Assembly (NCBI RefSeq): GCF_013664685.1
Contig: NZ_JAAKDE010000012.1
Coordinates: 62,001-126,000 of the forward strand
Direction: 5' to 3'
Length of the DNA stretch: 64,000 bases
Origin: Capillibacterium thermochitinicola
GTDB lineage: Bacteria; Bacillota; UBA4882; UBA10575
In this document: piece after piece, positions 1-8,486 of the stretch
Position numbering within the stretch: position 1 is the first letter of the stretch
How the letters are laid out: every line of letters begins with the position of its first letter
Position numbers and translations under genes: made by a program
The notes under the pieces: generated by a model
The model's database searches: none
The model's input: the letters and a program-made list of their open reading frames with translations, nothing else
Told to the model about the DNA's origin: nothing

Positions 1-185
1 CGGACCCCAACGACTGTATATGCTTCCGCCGGAGAACTCTCCGTCGCCTGTTCCGTTTCTTCCGTCGTCTGTTTTGTTTCCTCCGTCTTTTCCTCTTCCG
101 TCATTTGGTCTTCTTCGTCTGTCGTCTGTTTTACTTCTTCGGTCGACTGTTTCATGTCTTCCACCGTCTGTTTGGTTTCTTCCAT
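1..185 (-). CDS. ricT: RicT/YaaT (PSP1-domain protein), N-terminal part only
   Basis: The first 61 codons of a minus-strand gene that runs off the left edge. The ATG at 185 follows a good ribosome site (GGAGGGAG, about 4 nt away) and lies 32 bp after holB, the position of yaaT/ricT in Bacillus. The last visible residues, A-Y-T-V-V-G-V-R, match the start of PSP1 proteins (Y-x-V-V-G-V-R-F). RicT is part of the Y-complex that steers RNase Y processing and supports sporulation and competence. Odd point: about 52 residues precede the conserved start, made almost only of Glu, Thr, Lys, Gln and Asp in loose K-Q-T repeats. This is a charged, probably disordered extension that the Bacillus protein lacks. 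Identity rests on synteny plus a short motif. Confidence 0.75.
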   Translation of the reverse strand, partial: MEETKQTVEDMKQSTEEVKQTTDEEDQMTEEEKTEETKQTTEETEQATESSPAEAYTVVGV

Positions 186-217
186 TCTGCTCCCTCCTTT
201 CCGGCTTGATACCACCG

Positions 218-1033
218 TTAGTGCCGCGGACCTGCTCCCAACTCTTCGTAGATGGTAAGAAACAAGTCCTCCAGTAAAAGGCGGAGGTTAAGGTTGGCCG
301 CCGTGTACGCCCGGGCCTGCTGAAGAGCGGCGTTGACCCGGATTAAAGCTTGCGTGTCCTTCCCCGCGTCGGCCGCCGCCAATAAGGCGGTCCGGAAGTG
401 GGCTTGCAGCCCTTGTAAATACAGATCCACTTGGTTCCGGTCGGTACTGCTTAACTGTTCCGCCCACCGCAAAAGCGCCCCCAGATCGGAGACGGGGAGA
501 TCCGCCCCGCTCGCCAAGGGGGAACCGCCCTCCGGCCCAACACCGCCCAGCTGGACCCGTTGCATCCGGGAACGGATCGTAGGCAGAACGCCCCGTTCAT
601 CCTCGGCCAACGCGAGAAAATAAACGGCGGGCGGCGGCTCCTCCAGTGTTTTTAGGAACGCATTGGCTGCCACTTCGGTCAGGGCTTCAAACTTCTGAAA
701 AAAATAAACTTTGCCCGCGGAAAGATAGGGATTGAGGAGAGCATCGTAACAGATTTGCCGTACCTCTTCCAGCTTGATCTTTCCCTCCTCGGGGACCACC
801 ACCCGGAAATCCGGGTGACTTCCTTGTTCCATGAGCCGGCAAGCGCGACAATGGCCACAAGGTTTCTCTGCTTCCGCCGCACAAAGCAGAGTTTGGGCAA
901 GACGCCGGATCCCCTCTTCATTTTCCCGGTTCAGGGGCCCCAGGAACAGATAAGCATGGCTGGCCTTCCCACTGGCAAAGATCCTTTGCAGTTCGGCAAA
1001 ACGCCGGTTTGCTATTATCTCGGCCACAATCAT
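218..1033 (-). CDS. holB: DNA polymerase III subunit delta'
   Basis: Clamp-loader delta' subunit, about 271 residues. It shows S-H-A-Y-L-F-L-G near the N-terminus, a Cys cluster (C-G-H-C-R-A-C) typical of the zinc module, and A-N-A-F-L-K-T-L-E-E-P-P in the AAA+ core. The P-loop position is degenerate (G-P-L-N-R-E-N-E), as expected for delta', which does not bind ATP productively. The usual Ser-Arg-Cys motif reads Ser-Arg-Met. Start: ATG at 1033 sits right behind AAGGAGA, so the in-frame GTG at 1027, with 6-7 nt spacing, is an equally good or better start; an ATG at 1102 has no supporting ribosome site. The gene sits in the conserved order tmk-darA-yaaR-holB-ricT. Confidence 0.92.
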   Translation of the reverse strand: MIVAEIIANRRFAELQRIFASGKASHAYLFLGPLNRENEEGIRRLAQTLLCAAEAEKPCGHCRACRLMEQGSHPDFRVVVPEEGKIKLEEVRQICYDALLNPYLSAGKVYFFQKFEALTEVAANAFLKTLEEPPPAVYFLALAEDERGVLPTIRSRMQRVQLGGVGPEGGSPLASGADLPVSDLGALLRWAEQLSSTDRNQVDLYLQGLQAHFRTALLAAADAGKDTQALIRVNAALQQARAYTAANLNLRLLLEDLFLTIYEELGAGPRH

Positions 1034-1129
1034 TCTCCTTGGCTTTCGTTGCTTGTCATTACCGCCAATTAATATTGTAACGGAATCGGGTTCCGGAAAC
1101 AACGGAAAAAGCTTGCCTTAAAATGCCGG

Positions 1130-1573
1130 TCAGTAGTACAGATCGATCAATAAACCGCGGATCTCATCGATCTTCGCCATCAGCGTGATCGTCTCGGCGT
1201 TTTTCTCTAAAACCGCCGTTGTTAACTCCTCCAGTGCCTGGTTGATCTTCTGCACCACGCAGAACACCCGGCGGTTACCCCGCCGGTCCCAGCGGCTCTC
1301 GCCTTTCATTTGGTAACTGCCGCTGATTGCTTTCTTCATAAAGTCACGCACCGCCGCCCGGTAGGAACGGAGGGTGGCCATGCTCGGCTGGTTTACCAGT
1401 TTTTTCGCAGCTTCATCAACCCGGTTTAAAAGCTGATCCCAACCGGTTGCCTCCTGTTCACCGGCGGTCCTCAGAATCTGCTTAAAGGCCACTTTGCCCT
1501 CGTGCTCCGGGATTAATTCGCCCCGCTCGGGCAGGGGGGAAGACGATTCGGTCCCGATTCCTTTAATCCGCAT
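1130..1573 (-). CDS. yaaR: YaaR family protein (DUF327)
   Basis: 147 residues. The conserved DUF327 core runs from about residue 30 to the end: a helical protein with F-K-Q-I-L near the start, a Y-R-x-x-V-R-D-F-M-K segment in the middle, and a C-terminal I-D-E-I-R-G-L-L-I-D-L-Y-Y that is highly typical of the family. It lies between darA and holB as in Bacillus. The molecular function of YaaR is not established. The ATG at 1573 has AGGAG about 9 nt upstream. Family assignment is by recalled pattern and synteny. Confidence 0.9.
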   Translation of the reverse strand: MRIKGIGTESSSPLPERGELIPEHEGKVAFKQILRTAGEQEATGWDQLLNRVDEAAKKLVNQPSMATLRSYRAAVRDFMKKAISGSYQMKGESRWDRRGNRRVFCVVQKINQALEELTTAVLEKNAETITLMAKIDEIRGLLIDLYY

Positions 1574-1585
1574 TCCTCTTCACTC

Positions 1586-1915
1586 CTAAAACTTTTCAAA
1601 AGACTCAACTTTCAGGGTGAATACGGTCGCCCCGCCGACTTCTACTTCGACCGGGGTCGGGATGTAGGTGTTCAAGGTCTGGTCGACCGCCGTCATCGGG
1701 CTGACCAACCCTTTCCTGGTCCGGCAGATCCCTTTGATAATCGAATTAACCTCTTCGGCCTGTTCTTCTTGGACCCCGATTAATAAGGTGGTATTCCCTT
1801 GACGAAGGAACCCGCCGGTGCTGGCCAGTTTGGTCGCGCGGTAGCCTTTCTCCAGCAAAGCAGTGAGCAGACGATTAACGTCCTGATCCTGAACCACAGC
1901 GATCAGTAGTAACAT
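1586..1915 (-). CDS. darA: Cyclic-di-AMP receptor DarA (PII-like)
   Basis: 109 residues, the usual length of DarA/YaaQ/PstA. The sequence starts with M-L-L-L-I-A-V-V-Q-D-Q-D and shows the T-K-L-A-S-T-G-G-F-L-R-x-G-N-T-T segment that forms the c-di-AMP pocket, followed by T-L-L-I-G-V. Members are cytoplasmic trimers that bind c-di-AMP; what they act on is mostly unknown. The start codon directly abuts the tmk stop codon, with AAAGGAGG inside the end of tmk, so translation is probably coupled. yaaR follows 12 bp downstream. Confidence 0.95.
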   Translation of the reverse strand: MLLLIAVVQDQDVNRLLTALLEKGYRATKLASTGGFLRQGNTTLLIGVQEEQAEEVNSIIKGICRTRKGLVSPMTAVDQTLNTYIPTPVEVEVGGATVFTLKVESFEKF

Positions 1916-2911
<996 letters not shown>

Positions 2912-2972
2912 TTGCGCAACACCCCACCGGGATAATAATATTCCCGGGATCGCCAATGTGTGCCTTTTTCCT

Positions 2973-3233
2973 CTACAACCAGGTCTTCAAAAAACATAAG
3001 GAGATTAAGCCGGGCAGGCCCAAGAAACCACAGTAAAAAATGGTATAAAGGTTCAATGGTAAATAGTACCCGGTAAAACGGGTCAAAAGGTTAAAGCCAA
3101 AAAGGAGGAGAAAACCGCTTCCGCCTTTAAACAGAAGCTCCAGACCAAACTGGAGCGGCGAGGAAAGGTACTTCCCCCCGAAAGCAACCAGCAGCAACAA
3201 GAGAAAATACACCAGCAAAACTTCGAACGACAC
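2973..3233 (-). CDS. bofA: BofA, pro-sigma-K processing inhibitor
   Basis: 86 residues, the usual size for BofA. The profile is hydrophobic throughout with two or three membrane segments, and the C-terminal half has the family signature L-P-L-N-L-Y-T-x-x-x-x-G-x-L-G-L-P-G-L-I. In Bacillus BofA works with SpoIVFA to hold the SpoIVFB protease inactive in the outer forespore membrane until the sigma-K checkpoint is passed. The GTG start at 3233 directly follows the yaaL stop codon, with AGGAGG in the end of yaaL, so the two are translationally coupled. Confidence 0.9.
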   Translation of the reverse strand: MSFEVLLVYFLLLLLVAFGGKYLSSPLQFGLELLFKGGSGFLLLFGFNLLTRFTGYYLPLNLYTIFYCGFLGLPGLISLCFLKTWL

Positions 3234-3542
3234 TCAAACCTCCTCCCCCAAAAAGAACCCTTTCCCTTCCACCAAAAACTTTTCCTGAAAACACCGCTCC
3301 TCCCGGGCCTTTTTCAGTAAATAAACATAGCGTTTCTCGGCCGCGCTCAAGGCATAAATGGCGTGATCGACCAATTCGGGATCGGTAACGGAATTAAAGT
3401 AGACCCGCGCCTCCTGCCAGTCTCTTTTGGCCTCCTCGACCAGGCGCCAATATCTTTCTTCCGCCCGTTTTTTCTGGTAGTCTTCCACTTTTAAAAGTTG
3501 GTTCAATAAATTGTTGATTAAATCCTTCTTCTCGGCAAACAT
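3234..3542 (-). CDS. yaaL: YaaL-family protein (DUF2508)
   Basis: 102 residues from the ATG at 3542, which has GGGAGGGA about 6 nt upstream; an upstream in-frame start would add 17 residues without a ribosome site. The protein is helical and charged with a R-x-Y-W-x-L-V-E-x-A-K-x-D-W-x-x-A-x-x-Y-F core and D-P-x-L-V-D-x-A-I-Y in the middle, the DUF2508 pattern. The family sits next to bofA across spore formers. Its function is unknown. The C-terminal part beyond the core (about 20 residues) is poorly conserved. Confidence 0.85.
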   Translation of the reverse strand: MFAEKKDLINNLLNQLLKVEDYQKKRAEERYWRLVEEAKRDWQEARVYFNSVTDPELVDHAIYALSAAEKRYVYLLKKAREERCFQEKFLVEGKGFFLGEEV

Positions 3543-3611
3543 TGCGTTCCCTCCCCCTTTAGTATTCAGCGGGGAGGAAAAAACTATACCCAATTTCAGG
3601 TTATCCTGAGA

Positions 3612-4545
3612 TTATTTCTCATCTTTTCCTGGTTTGCTCTTGTCGCCAAAGGCCGTGCCTTTCAGCCAAAAACCGGTAATCACCATCCGGCGCTTGAGGA
3701 CTCCGCCGAGGAGAAGCACCAAACCGGCCGCCCCCAAATAACCCCAAGGGAGGCCTTTTTTCATGTTGACCGGATAGATCACCGGCGGCCCGTCCTTCCC
3801 CGGTCGCAACTGTCTTTCCTGCGCATATTTTCCCCTTTCCGGTGCCAACAAGTCAAGAACCCGGGGTGCCGCGTCCGTTGTCGCCCCCCCCAAAGTGCCA
3901 GTCGCCGGGTTCGGTCCGGATCTCCCGGAGAAAACCGGGGCCAAAACCATCATAAGCACCGACCAACACATAGTAGCGCCAACTTTTCTGCGGCCGGCCC
4001 ACCACCGCCATGGGTACCGATAAACGAATGATGTTCTGATCCGGCAGGTAGACTGCGGTCAGGTCGGTTTCGACCAAAGTTTGATCGCCGCTTAAATAAA
4101 CCAACCGGCTACTTTCCCAGCCCACGCCCACCAGCGCAAATTCCCACCCGTACTGCGGTGCCATCTTGACACCCAGCGCCTCACTTAACGGGGCGGTTCT
4201 CCCACCGGGCCGCGTGTCGAGGTAAATATGGATCACCGGATGGATAAAGCCCTCCGGTGCGTTCCAGGGGTTGGTCACTTGCTTAATCCGAAGATCAAAG
4301 AACAACTGCTCGCCGTCACCGGCGACGCGGAACCACAACAGGTCGTAAAGGCCTTCATACGGCCGGAAGGCCAGATTGCGGGGGTAGATATAACTTCCCG
4401 GCCCGTAGTCATCCCCTGCCGGATCAACCGCCTCAAAATAAACTTCGACCGGCCGTTGTGCACCGCCTACCTGGCCTTGGACCGGAGCACAGAGCAGACA
4501 GAGACCAAGAAAAAAAAGAAGGTACTTCCACATTGTCCTCACCAT
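3612..4545 (-). pseudogene. Secreted membrane-anchored protein with glucodextranase C-terminal-type domain, frameshifted at G8
   Basis: Signal peptide at the N-terminus (M-V-R-T-M-W-K-Y then a hydrophobic stretch, A-P-V-Q-G cleavage region), then a beta-sandwich domain resembling the C-terminal module of glucodextranase: D-P-A-G-D-D-Y-G-P-G-S-Y-x-Y-P, F-D-L-R-I and N-P-W-N-A-P. The frame breaks at the eight-base tract 3884-3891. Read as seven, the protein continues through a linker into a C-terminal membrane helix (G-Y-L-G-A-A-G-L-V-L-L-L-G-G-V-L-K-R-R) and a short charged cytoplasmic tail, 310 residues in all. Probably surface-anchored and carbohydrate-related; ligand unknown. Start chosen at ATG 4545 for its ribosome site (GAGG, 6 nt); ATG 4533 is possible. 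Confidence 0.75.
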
Positions 4546-4698
4546 CCTTATCCTCAAATTATGCATGGCTCCGGTAAACTATTCCACTTTTGCCCGCGCC
4601 CGGCCCCGGCGTTTTCTTTGCGTGATTGGTTTAAGAAAATCCTTTCCTTGGTACACTAAGATTGTTATGCCGCCCCCGCGAAAAAAGGAGGATCCAAA

Positions 4699-5925
4699 AT
4701 GGATGCAAAAGTCAAACCAACAATCGGGGTTTTGGCTGCCGTCCCGTTTATTATGGTTTTGGGGAATTCAATGTTAATTCCGGTGCTCCCCGCCATCCAA
4801 AAGGCTTTGGACGTTTCCCTCTTGCAAGTCGGTCTCTTGATCACCGCCTTCTCGATCCCGGCCGGACTGACGATTCCCTTCGCCGGAATGCTCTCCGACC
4901 ACGTCGGGCGGAAGATTGTCATGGTCCCCGCCCTCATTATCTACGGGACGGGCGGGCTGCTCGCCGGCGCTGCCGCTTTGCTCTTTAAAGAAAACGCCTA
5001 TCCTTACATTTTGGGCGCCCGGATCATCCAGGGCATTGGGGCCGGGGGCACCTACCAGCTGGCCATGGCCTTGTCGGGCGATCTGATCCAAGACAACGAA
5101 CGGGCTCAAGTCCTGGGCCTTTTAGAAGCGGCCAACGGACTGGGGAAGGTCGTCAGTCCGCTGGCGGGGGCGGCCATCGCTTTAATCGCTTGGTACATGC
5201 CGTTCTTTGTCTATGGAATCCTGGCTTTACCGATTGCCCTCGCCATCCTGTTCATTGCCAAAGAAGCAAACGCCAAGCAGCAGGCGCAACCCCTTTCCTC
5301 CTATTTCACCAATCTCCTCCAGATTCTCAAGGATAAAGGAGTAAACTTGGGGATTGCCTTCCTCTGCGGTCTCATCGTCCTTTTCTCCCTCTTCGGACTG
5401 TTAAGTTACTTCTCGGATCTCTTGGAAAAAACATTTCACCTTCAGACCTTCCACCGGGGTTTAATTATTGCCGTTCCTGTCCTGGCGATGGCGGTCACGT
5501 CCTATATTTTTGGGATTGTCCTCAAACAGCAGATGGTAAAGATCATGAAAGGAACCATCCTCGGCGGCCTTGCCCTCGTGGCGTTGGGTCTATTCTGCTT
5601 CCCGCTGGGTGATGGCATCGTCACTAAAACAATCTTTGCCACCTTGATCGGCACGGGCACCGGGATGGCCTTGCCCGCCCTGAACACCCTGATTACTTCT
5701 TCCGCGCCCACCAGCGAGCGGGGACTGGTCACCTGCCTGTACGGAACAGTCCGCTTCTTTGGGGTTGCCATCGGGCCTCCCCTGTTCAGCTTTGCCACCA
5801 AGTACGGCGCGCCGCTCATCTTCTGGAGCAACGTCGGGTGCGTGGCCGGCATTGCGGTTTTGGCCTTCTTCTTTATCCAACCCCAACAAATCCTGCCGGA
5901 AAGCCTGAAAGGGGGTGAGGGATAA
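4699..5925 (+). CDS. MFS drug/metabolite efflux transporter
   Basis: 408 residues with about 12 hydrophobic segments in two halves. The loop after helix 2 carries the major-facilitator motif G-x-L-S-D-H-V-G-R-K (here G-M-L-S-D-H-V-G-R-K), and helix 5 has the G-x-x-x-G-P-x-x-G-like pattern as a variant, which points to a proton-driven antiporter. Substrate cannot be told from sequence. ATG 4699 is preceded by GGAGG at 7 nt. A short in-frame stop region and an AT-rich hairpin separate it from the next gene. Confidence 0.88.
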   Translation: MDAKVKPTIGVLAAVPFIMVLGNSMLIPVLPAIQKALDVSLLQVGLLITAFSIPAGLTIPFAGMLSDHVGRKIVMVPALIIYGTGGLLAGAAALLFKENAYPYILGARIIQGIGAGGTYQLAMALSGDLIQDNERAQVLGLLEAANGLGKVVSPLAGAAIALIAWYMPFFVYGILALPIALAILFIAKEANAKQQAQPLSSYFTNLLQILKDKGVNLGIAFLCGLIVLFSLFGLLSYFSDLLEKTFHLQTFHRGLIIAVPVLAMAVTSYIFGIVLKQQMVKIMKGTILGGLALVALGLFCFPLGDGIVTKTIFATLIGTGTGMALPALNTLITSSAPTSERGLVTCLYGTVRFFGVAIGPPLFSFATKYGAPLIFWSNVGCVAGIAVLAFFFIQPQQILPESLKGGEG

Positions 5926-5931
5926 AGTACC

Positions 5932-5953
5932 GGTAAAAATAACTATTTTTACC
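5932..5953. repeat. AT-rich perfect hairpin
   Basis: GGTAAAAAT, a 4-nt loop, then ATTTTTACC: a 9-bp perfect inverted repeat between the MFS gene and the DUF378 gene. It lacks a T-tail, so it is not a standard terminator; it could be an operator or an mRNA end structure. Confidence 0.4.
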
Positions 5954-5999
5954 TTGCGCCCAAATATAAAGGAATAAAATGGAGAAAGGAGGGTAAATT

Positions 6000-6203
6000 A
6001 TGGACCGGTTAGCGTTGATTCTCGTGATCATCGGTGCCCTCAACTGGCTCTTGGTCGGCCTGTTCCAGTACGACCTGGTCGCCAACTTGTTTGGCGGGAT
6101 GGATTCCATGGTCAGCCGGATCATCTACACCCTCGTTGGTCTGGCCGGACTCTGGTGCCTGACCTTGCTCTTTCGCGACCGCGAACAGGTTAAAAACAAA
6201 TAA
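6000..6203 (+). CDS. DUF378 small membrane protein
   Basis: 67 residues with two transmembrane helices. The N-terminal L-A-L-I-L-V-I-I-G-A-L-N-W-L-L-V-G-L-F-x-Y-D-L-V segment and R-I-I-Y-T-L-V-G-L-A-G-L are the DUF378 (YuzA-like) signature. Function unknown. ATG 6000 has AGGAGG 7-8 nt upstream. Confidence 0.9.
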   Translation: MDRLALILVIIGALNWLLVGLFQYDLVANLFGGMDSMVSRIIYTLVGLAGLWCLTLLFRDREQVKNK

Positions 6204-6214
6204 GCTTCACTTTT

Positions 6215-6275
6215 GTCGCCCACCTGGTGCGAAATTAACACCCTGCGCTAGACGGTGTTCACCAGCGTGGGCGAC
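6215..6275. other. 61-nt elaborate imperfect hairpin, possible structured RNA
   Basis: Three nested helices fold in one unit: 6215-6223 with 6267-6275 (9 bp), 6224-6229 with 6260-6265 (6 bp), and 6237-6242 with 6254-6259 (6 bp). There is one bulged C at 6266, a 7-nt bulge at 6230-6236 and an 11-nt loop. No T-run follows on either strand, so it is unlike the terminators in this window. It lies 11 bp after the DUF378 stop codon. No known riboswitch class was recognised. Confidence 0.55.
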
Positions 6276-6360
6276 TACTTAAATAACAAAAGGTGATGGA
6301 GGCCGGTTTTCCTCCAATATTTACCAATCCCGGAAACCCGATCCTCCCGCCCCGCCCATA

Positions 6361-6369
6361 TGTTATAAT
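6361..6369 (+). promoter_or_regulatory. Extended -10 promoter of the carboxypeptidase gene
   Basis: TGT then TATAAT (TGn extended -10), 46 bp ahead of the ATG at 6416. No good -35 is present 17 bp upstream, which fits an extended -10 promoter. Confidence 0.45.
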
Positions 6370-6415
6370 CATTTTTAGGGCATCACAAGATTTGAGCTCA
6401 AGGGGGTGATTAGCA

Positions 6416-7720
6416 ATGCAAATGACACGCAGTAAACGGTGGGCGACGCTCTTTCTCATTGGAACGTTACTTATCGCATCAACCTTATCAACCTGGGCCC
6501 AGACTTCTGATCCGCTCCGGATCCAGGCGGAAGCCGCAATCCTGGTCGACGCCGCTTCCGGAATGATTCTCTACCAGAAAAACGCGGACCAACCTTTGGC
6601 CATGGCCAGCATGTCAAAGATTCTCACCGAATATTTAATCCTGGAAGCCATCAACAATCAACAAATCTCCTGGGAAGATACGACCAGTATCAGCGAATAT
6701 GCGTACCGTGTTTCCCAGAATCTCTCCCTCTCCAATGTTCCGCTCCGCCGGAATGAGCATTACACCATCAGGGAACTTTACGAAGCAATGGCCATCTATT
6801 CGGCCAACGGCGCAACCATCGCCCTGGCGGAAGTACTGGCGGGCAGTGAAACCGAGTTCGTACGCCTGATGAACGCCAAAGCAAAAGAGTTGGGGATGAA
6901 AAACTTCACCTTTGTCAATTCCACCGGTTTAAACAATAAAGATTTATTCGGGATGCACCCGGCCGGGACGGCCGACGCGGAAAATCTGGCTTCCGCCAAA
7001 GATACGGCGTTACTTGCCCTGCGTATCCTGCAGGATTATCCGGAAGTGCTAAACGTCGCTAGCATCCCCCGGAAAACCTTCCGTCCCGACACTCCGGATG
7101 CTATTCGCATGGACAACTGGAACTGGATGTTACCGGAACTGATTTACGGCTACGAAGGGATCGACGGGTTAAAAACCGGCTCGACGGCCCTGGCGGGCTA
7201 TTGTTTTACCGCCACCGCCCAGCGGAATGATCGCCGCCTCATTTCTGTAGTGATGAATAGTCGTTCCTACGCCGACCGTTTCCAGGAAACCAAAAAACTG
7301 CTGGATTACGGGTTTAACAACTTTGAACGGAAAGAACTGGTCCCCGCGGGTTATCAGGTTCCGGAGCAGCCCGATCTCCCGGTGCAAAAGGGGAGAACCA
7401 ACCGGGTGGGTATTGCCACGGCCAAACCGTTAACCCTCCTCATCCGGCGAGGCGAAGCCGAGCACTACCAACCGCAAGTGCAGTTGGAAACGGAGCGCCT
7501 CACCGCCCCGGTCACCAAAGGCCAACAAGTCGGTAGACTGGTCGCCACTTATACGGGGCCAACCCAATACGAGTATCTGACTGCCGATGGCCCGCTGCGG
7601 GAAAGCGTAGCACTGGTGACCACGGCCGAGGTGGAAAAAGCCGGCTTTGTCCGGCTTATCCTCCAACAGATCCGCGCCTTCTTTTCCTGGCTAGCCCAAC
7701 AGATCCGCGGTCTGTTTTAA
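6416..7720 (+). CDS. D-alanyl-D-alanine carboxypeptidase (PBP5/DacF type)
   Basis: 434 residues. Signal peptide (residues 1-28), then a peptidase S11 domain with S65-M-S-K68 (SxxK), S-A-N in Y-S-A-N-G-A, and K-T-G in G-L-K-T-G-S-T. A C-terminal PBP5-type beta domain (about 310-405) follows, and the end (F-V-R-L-I-L-Q-Q-I-R-A-F-F-S-W) looks like the amphipathic membrane anchor of this class. It trims the terminal D-Ala from peptidoglycan side chains outside the membrane. Monocistronic: its own promoter upstream and a terminator shared with trxA downstream. Confidence 0.93.
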   Translation: MQMTRSKRWATLFLIGTLLIASTLSTWAQTSDPLRIQAEAAILVDAASGMILYQKNADQPLAMASMSKILTEYLILEAINNQQISWEDTTSISEYAYRVSQNLSLSNVPLRRNEHYTIRELYEAMAIYSANGATIALAEVLAGSETEFVRLMNAKAKELGMKNFTFVNSTGLNNKDLFGMHPAGTADAENLASAKDTALLALRILQDYPEVLNVASIPRKTFRPDTPDAIRMDNWNWMLPELIYGYEGIDGLKTGSTALAGYCFTATAQRNDRRLISVVMNSRSYADRFQETKKLLDYGFNNFERKELVPAGYQVPEQPDLPVQKGRTNRVGIATAKPLTLLIRRGEAEHYQPQVQLETERLTAPVTKGQQVGRLVATYTGPTQYEYLTADGPLRESVALVTTAEVEKAGFVRLILQQIRAFFSWLAQQIRGLF

Positions 7721-7735
7721 TAAAGATCAATAAAA

Positions 7736-7768
7736 AAAAGCGGTGGCCCTTCGCCACCGGCTTTTTTT
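7736..7768. terminator. Bidirectional terminator between carboxypeptidase and trxA
   Basis: A-rich stretch, GC-rich stem GGTGGC/GCCACC with flanking GC pairs and a CCTTC loop, then T7. It works for both convergent genes; its T-run overlaps the trxA stop codon. Confidence 0.8.
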
Positions 7769-8087
7769 ATGAAATCCATTTGTCAAGAACAGCGGCAATC
7801 CGCTGTTTGGGGAGCGCGCCGTTGATGGTGTCCACCACTTTGCCGTCTTTAAAGATGAGCATGGTTGGGATCGTCATGATCTGGTACTGGGTGGAAAGGG
7901 CCATGTTTTCGTCGGTGTTCACCTTCCCAATCTTTACTTTTCCCGCATACTCCTCGGCCAGCTGGTCTATGATCGGGGCCACCATCCGGCAAGGACCACA
8001 CCAAGGTGCCCAAAAATCAACCATCGCCACGCCCTTATAGTCGAGCACTTCCGTTTTAAAGTTGTCCTGGTTTAACGTCAATGCCAT
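7767..8087 (-). CDS. trxA: Thioredoxin
   Basis: 106 residues with the W-C-G-P-C active site (Cys30 and Cys33), D24 in V-D-F-W-A, and the cis-proline motif I-P-T. General cytoplasmic disulfide reductant. AAGGAGGG sits 7 nt before ATG 8087. It starts 18 bp after the csoR-family gene and appears to be read from that gene's promoter, which suggests regulation by sulfur or metal stress. Confidence 0.95.
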   Translation of the reverse strand: MALTLNQDNFKTEVLDYKGVAMVDFWAPWCGPCRMVAPIIDQLAEEYAGKVKIGKVNTDENMALSTQYQIMTIPTMLIFKDGKVVDTINGALPKQRIAAVLDKWIS

Positions 8088-8105
8088 CTTTTTTCCCTCC
8101 TTAAA

Positions 8106-8405
8106 TTAGTAAAACTTCTTGAAGACTTCGGTAAAGCGCTTCACCGCCGCCTCGGGGTTACCCCCCTTGGCCATTTCCTGTGCGAGGCAGGTTGCCAGTT
8201 GATTGCTTAAGATCGTCATTGCCACTTGCACCACGGCCGCTTTCACCGCCGCCGCCTGGTAGACCACTTCCTGACAGGAACGCTCCTCTTCAATCATCCG
8301 TTGCAACCCCCGCACCTGGCCTTCAATGCGGCGCAAACGTTTCAAGAGGTCTTCTTTAATATCTCCGGAAATCTGGTCAATATAATCAACCCCATGCTGG
8401 ACCAT
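8106..8405 (-). CDS. CsoR/CstR-family repressor (DUF156)
   Basis: About 99 residues from ATG 8405 (AAGGAGG upstream). The core R-L-R-R-I-E-G-Q-V-R-G-L-x-R-M-I-E is the DUF156 DNA-binding helix. Cys44 and Cys73 are 29 residues apart, as in both CsoR and the persulfide sensor CstR. The copper-ligand His, normally four residues before the second Cys, is Gln here, so Cu(I) binding as in CsoR is unlikely. A CstR-like persulfide or thiol sensor is the better guess, supported by the downstream thioredoxin. Likely represses its own csoR-trxA operon through the palindrome at 8426-8443. Confidence 0.87.
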   Translation of the reverse strand: MVQHGVDYIDQISGDIKEDLLKRLRRIEGQVRGLQRMIEEERSCQEVVYQAAAVKAAVVQVAMTILSNQLATCLAQEMAKGGNPEAAVKRFTEVFKKFY

Positions 8406-8425
8406 CCTTCCTCCCACCTCCTTAC

Positions 8426-8443
8426 TATACCCCCTATGGTATA
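8426..8443. promoter_or_regulatory. Palindromic operator of the CsoR-family gene
   Basis: TATACC, six bases (CCCTAT), GGTATA: perfect 6-bp arms. It starts at the last base of the -10 and runs over the likely transcription start of the csoR-trxA promoter. It resembles the C-tract/G-tract operators of this family. Confidence 0.65.
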
Positions 8444-8471
8444 TAATAGACGACCTTGATCGTTTTGTCAA
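8443..8471 (-). promoter_or_regulatory. Sigma-A promoter of csoR-trxA
   Basis: On the minus strand TTGACA (8466-8471), 17-bp spacer, TATTAT (8443-8448), about 38 bp ahead of the start codon. Near-consensus. Confidence 0.75.
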
Positions 8472-8486
8472 GAGGAACGGGGCGCT

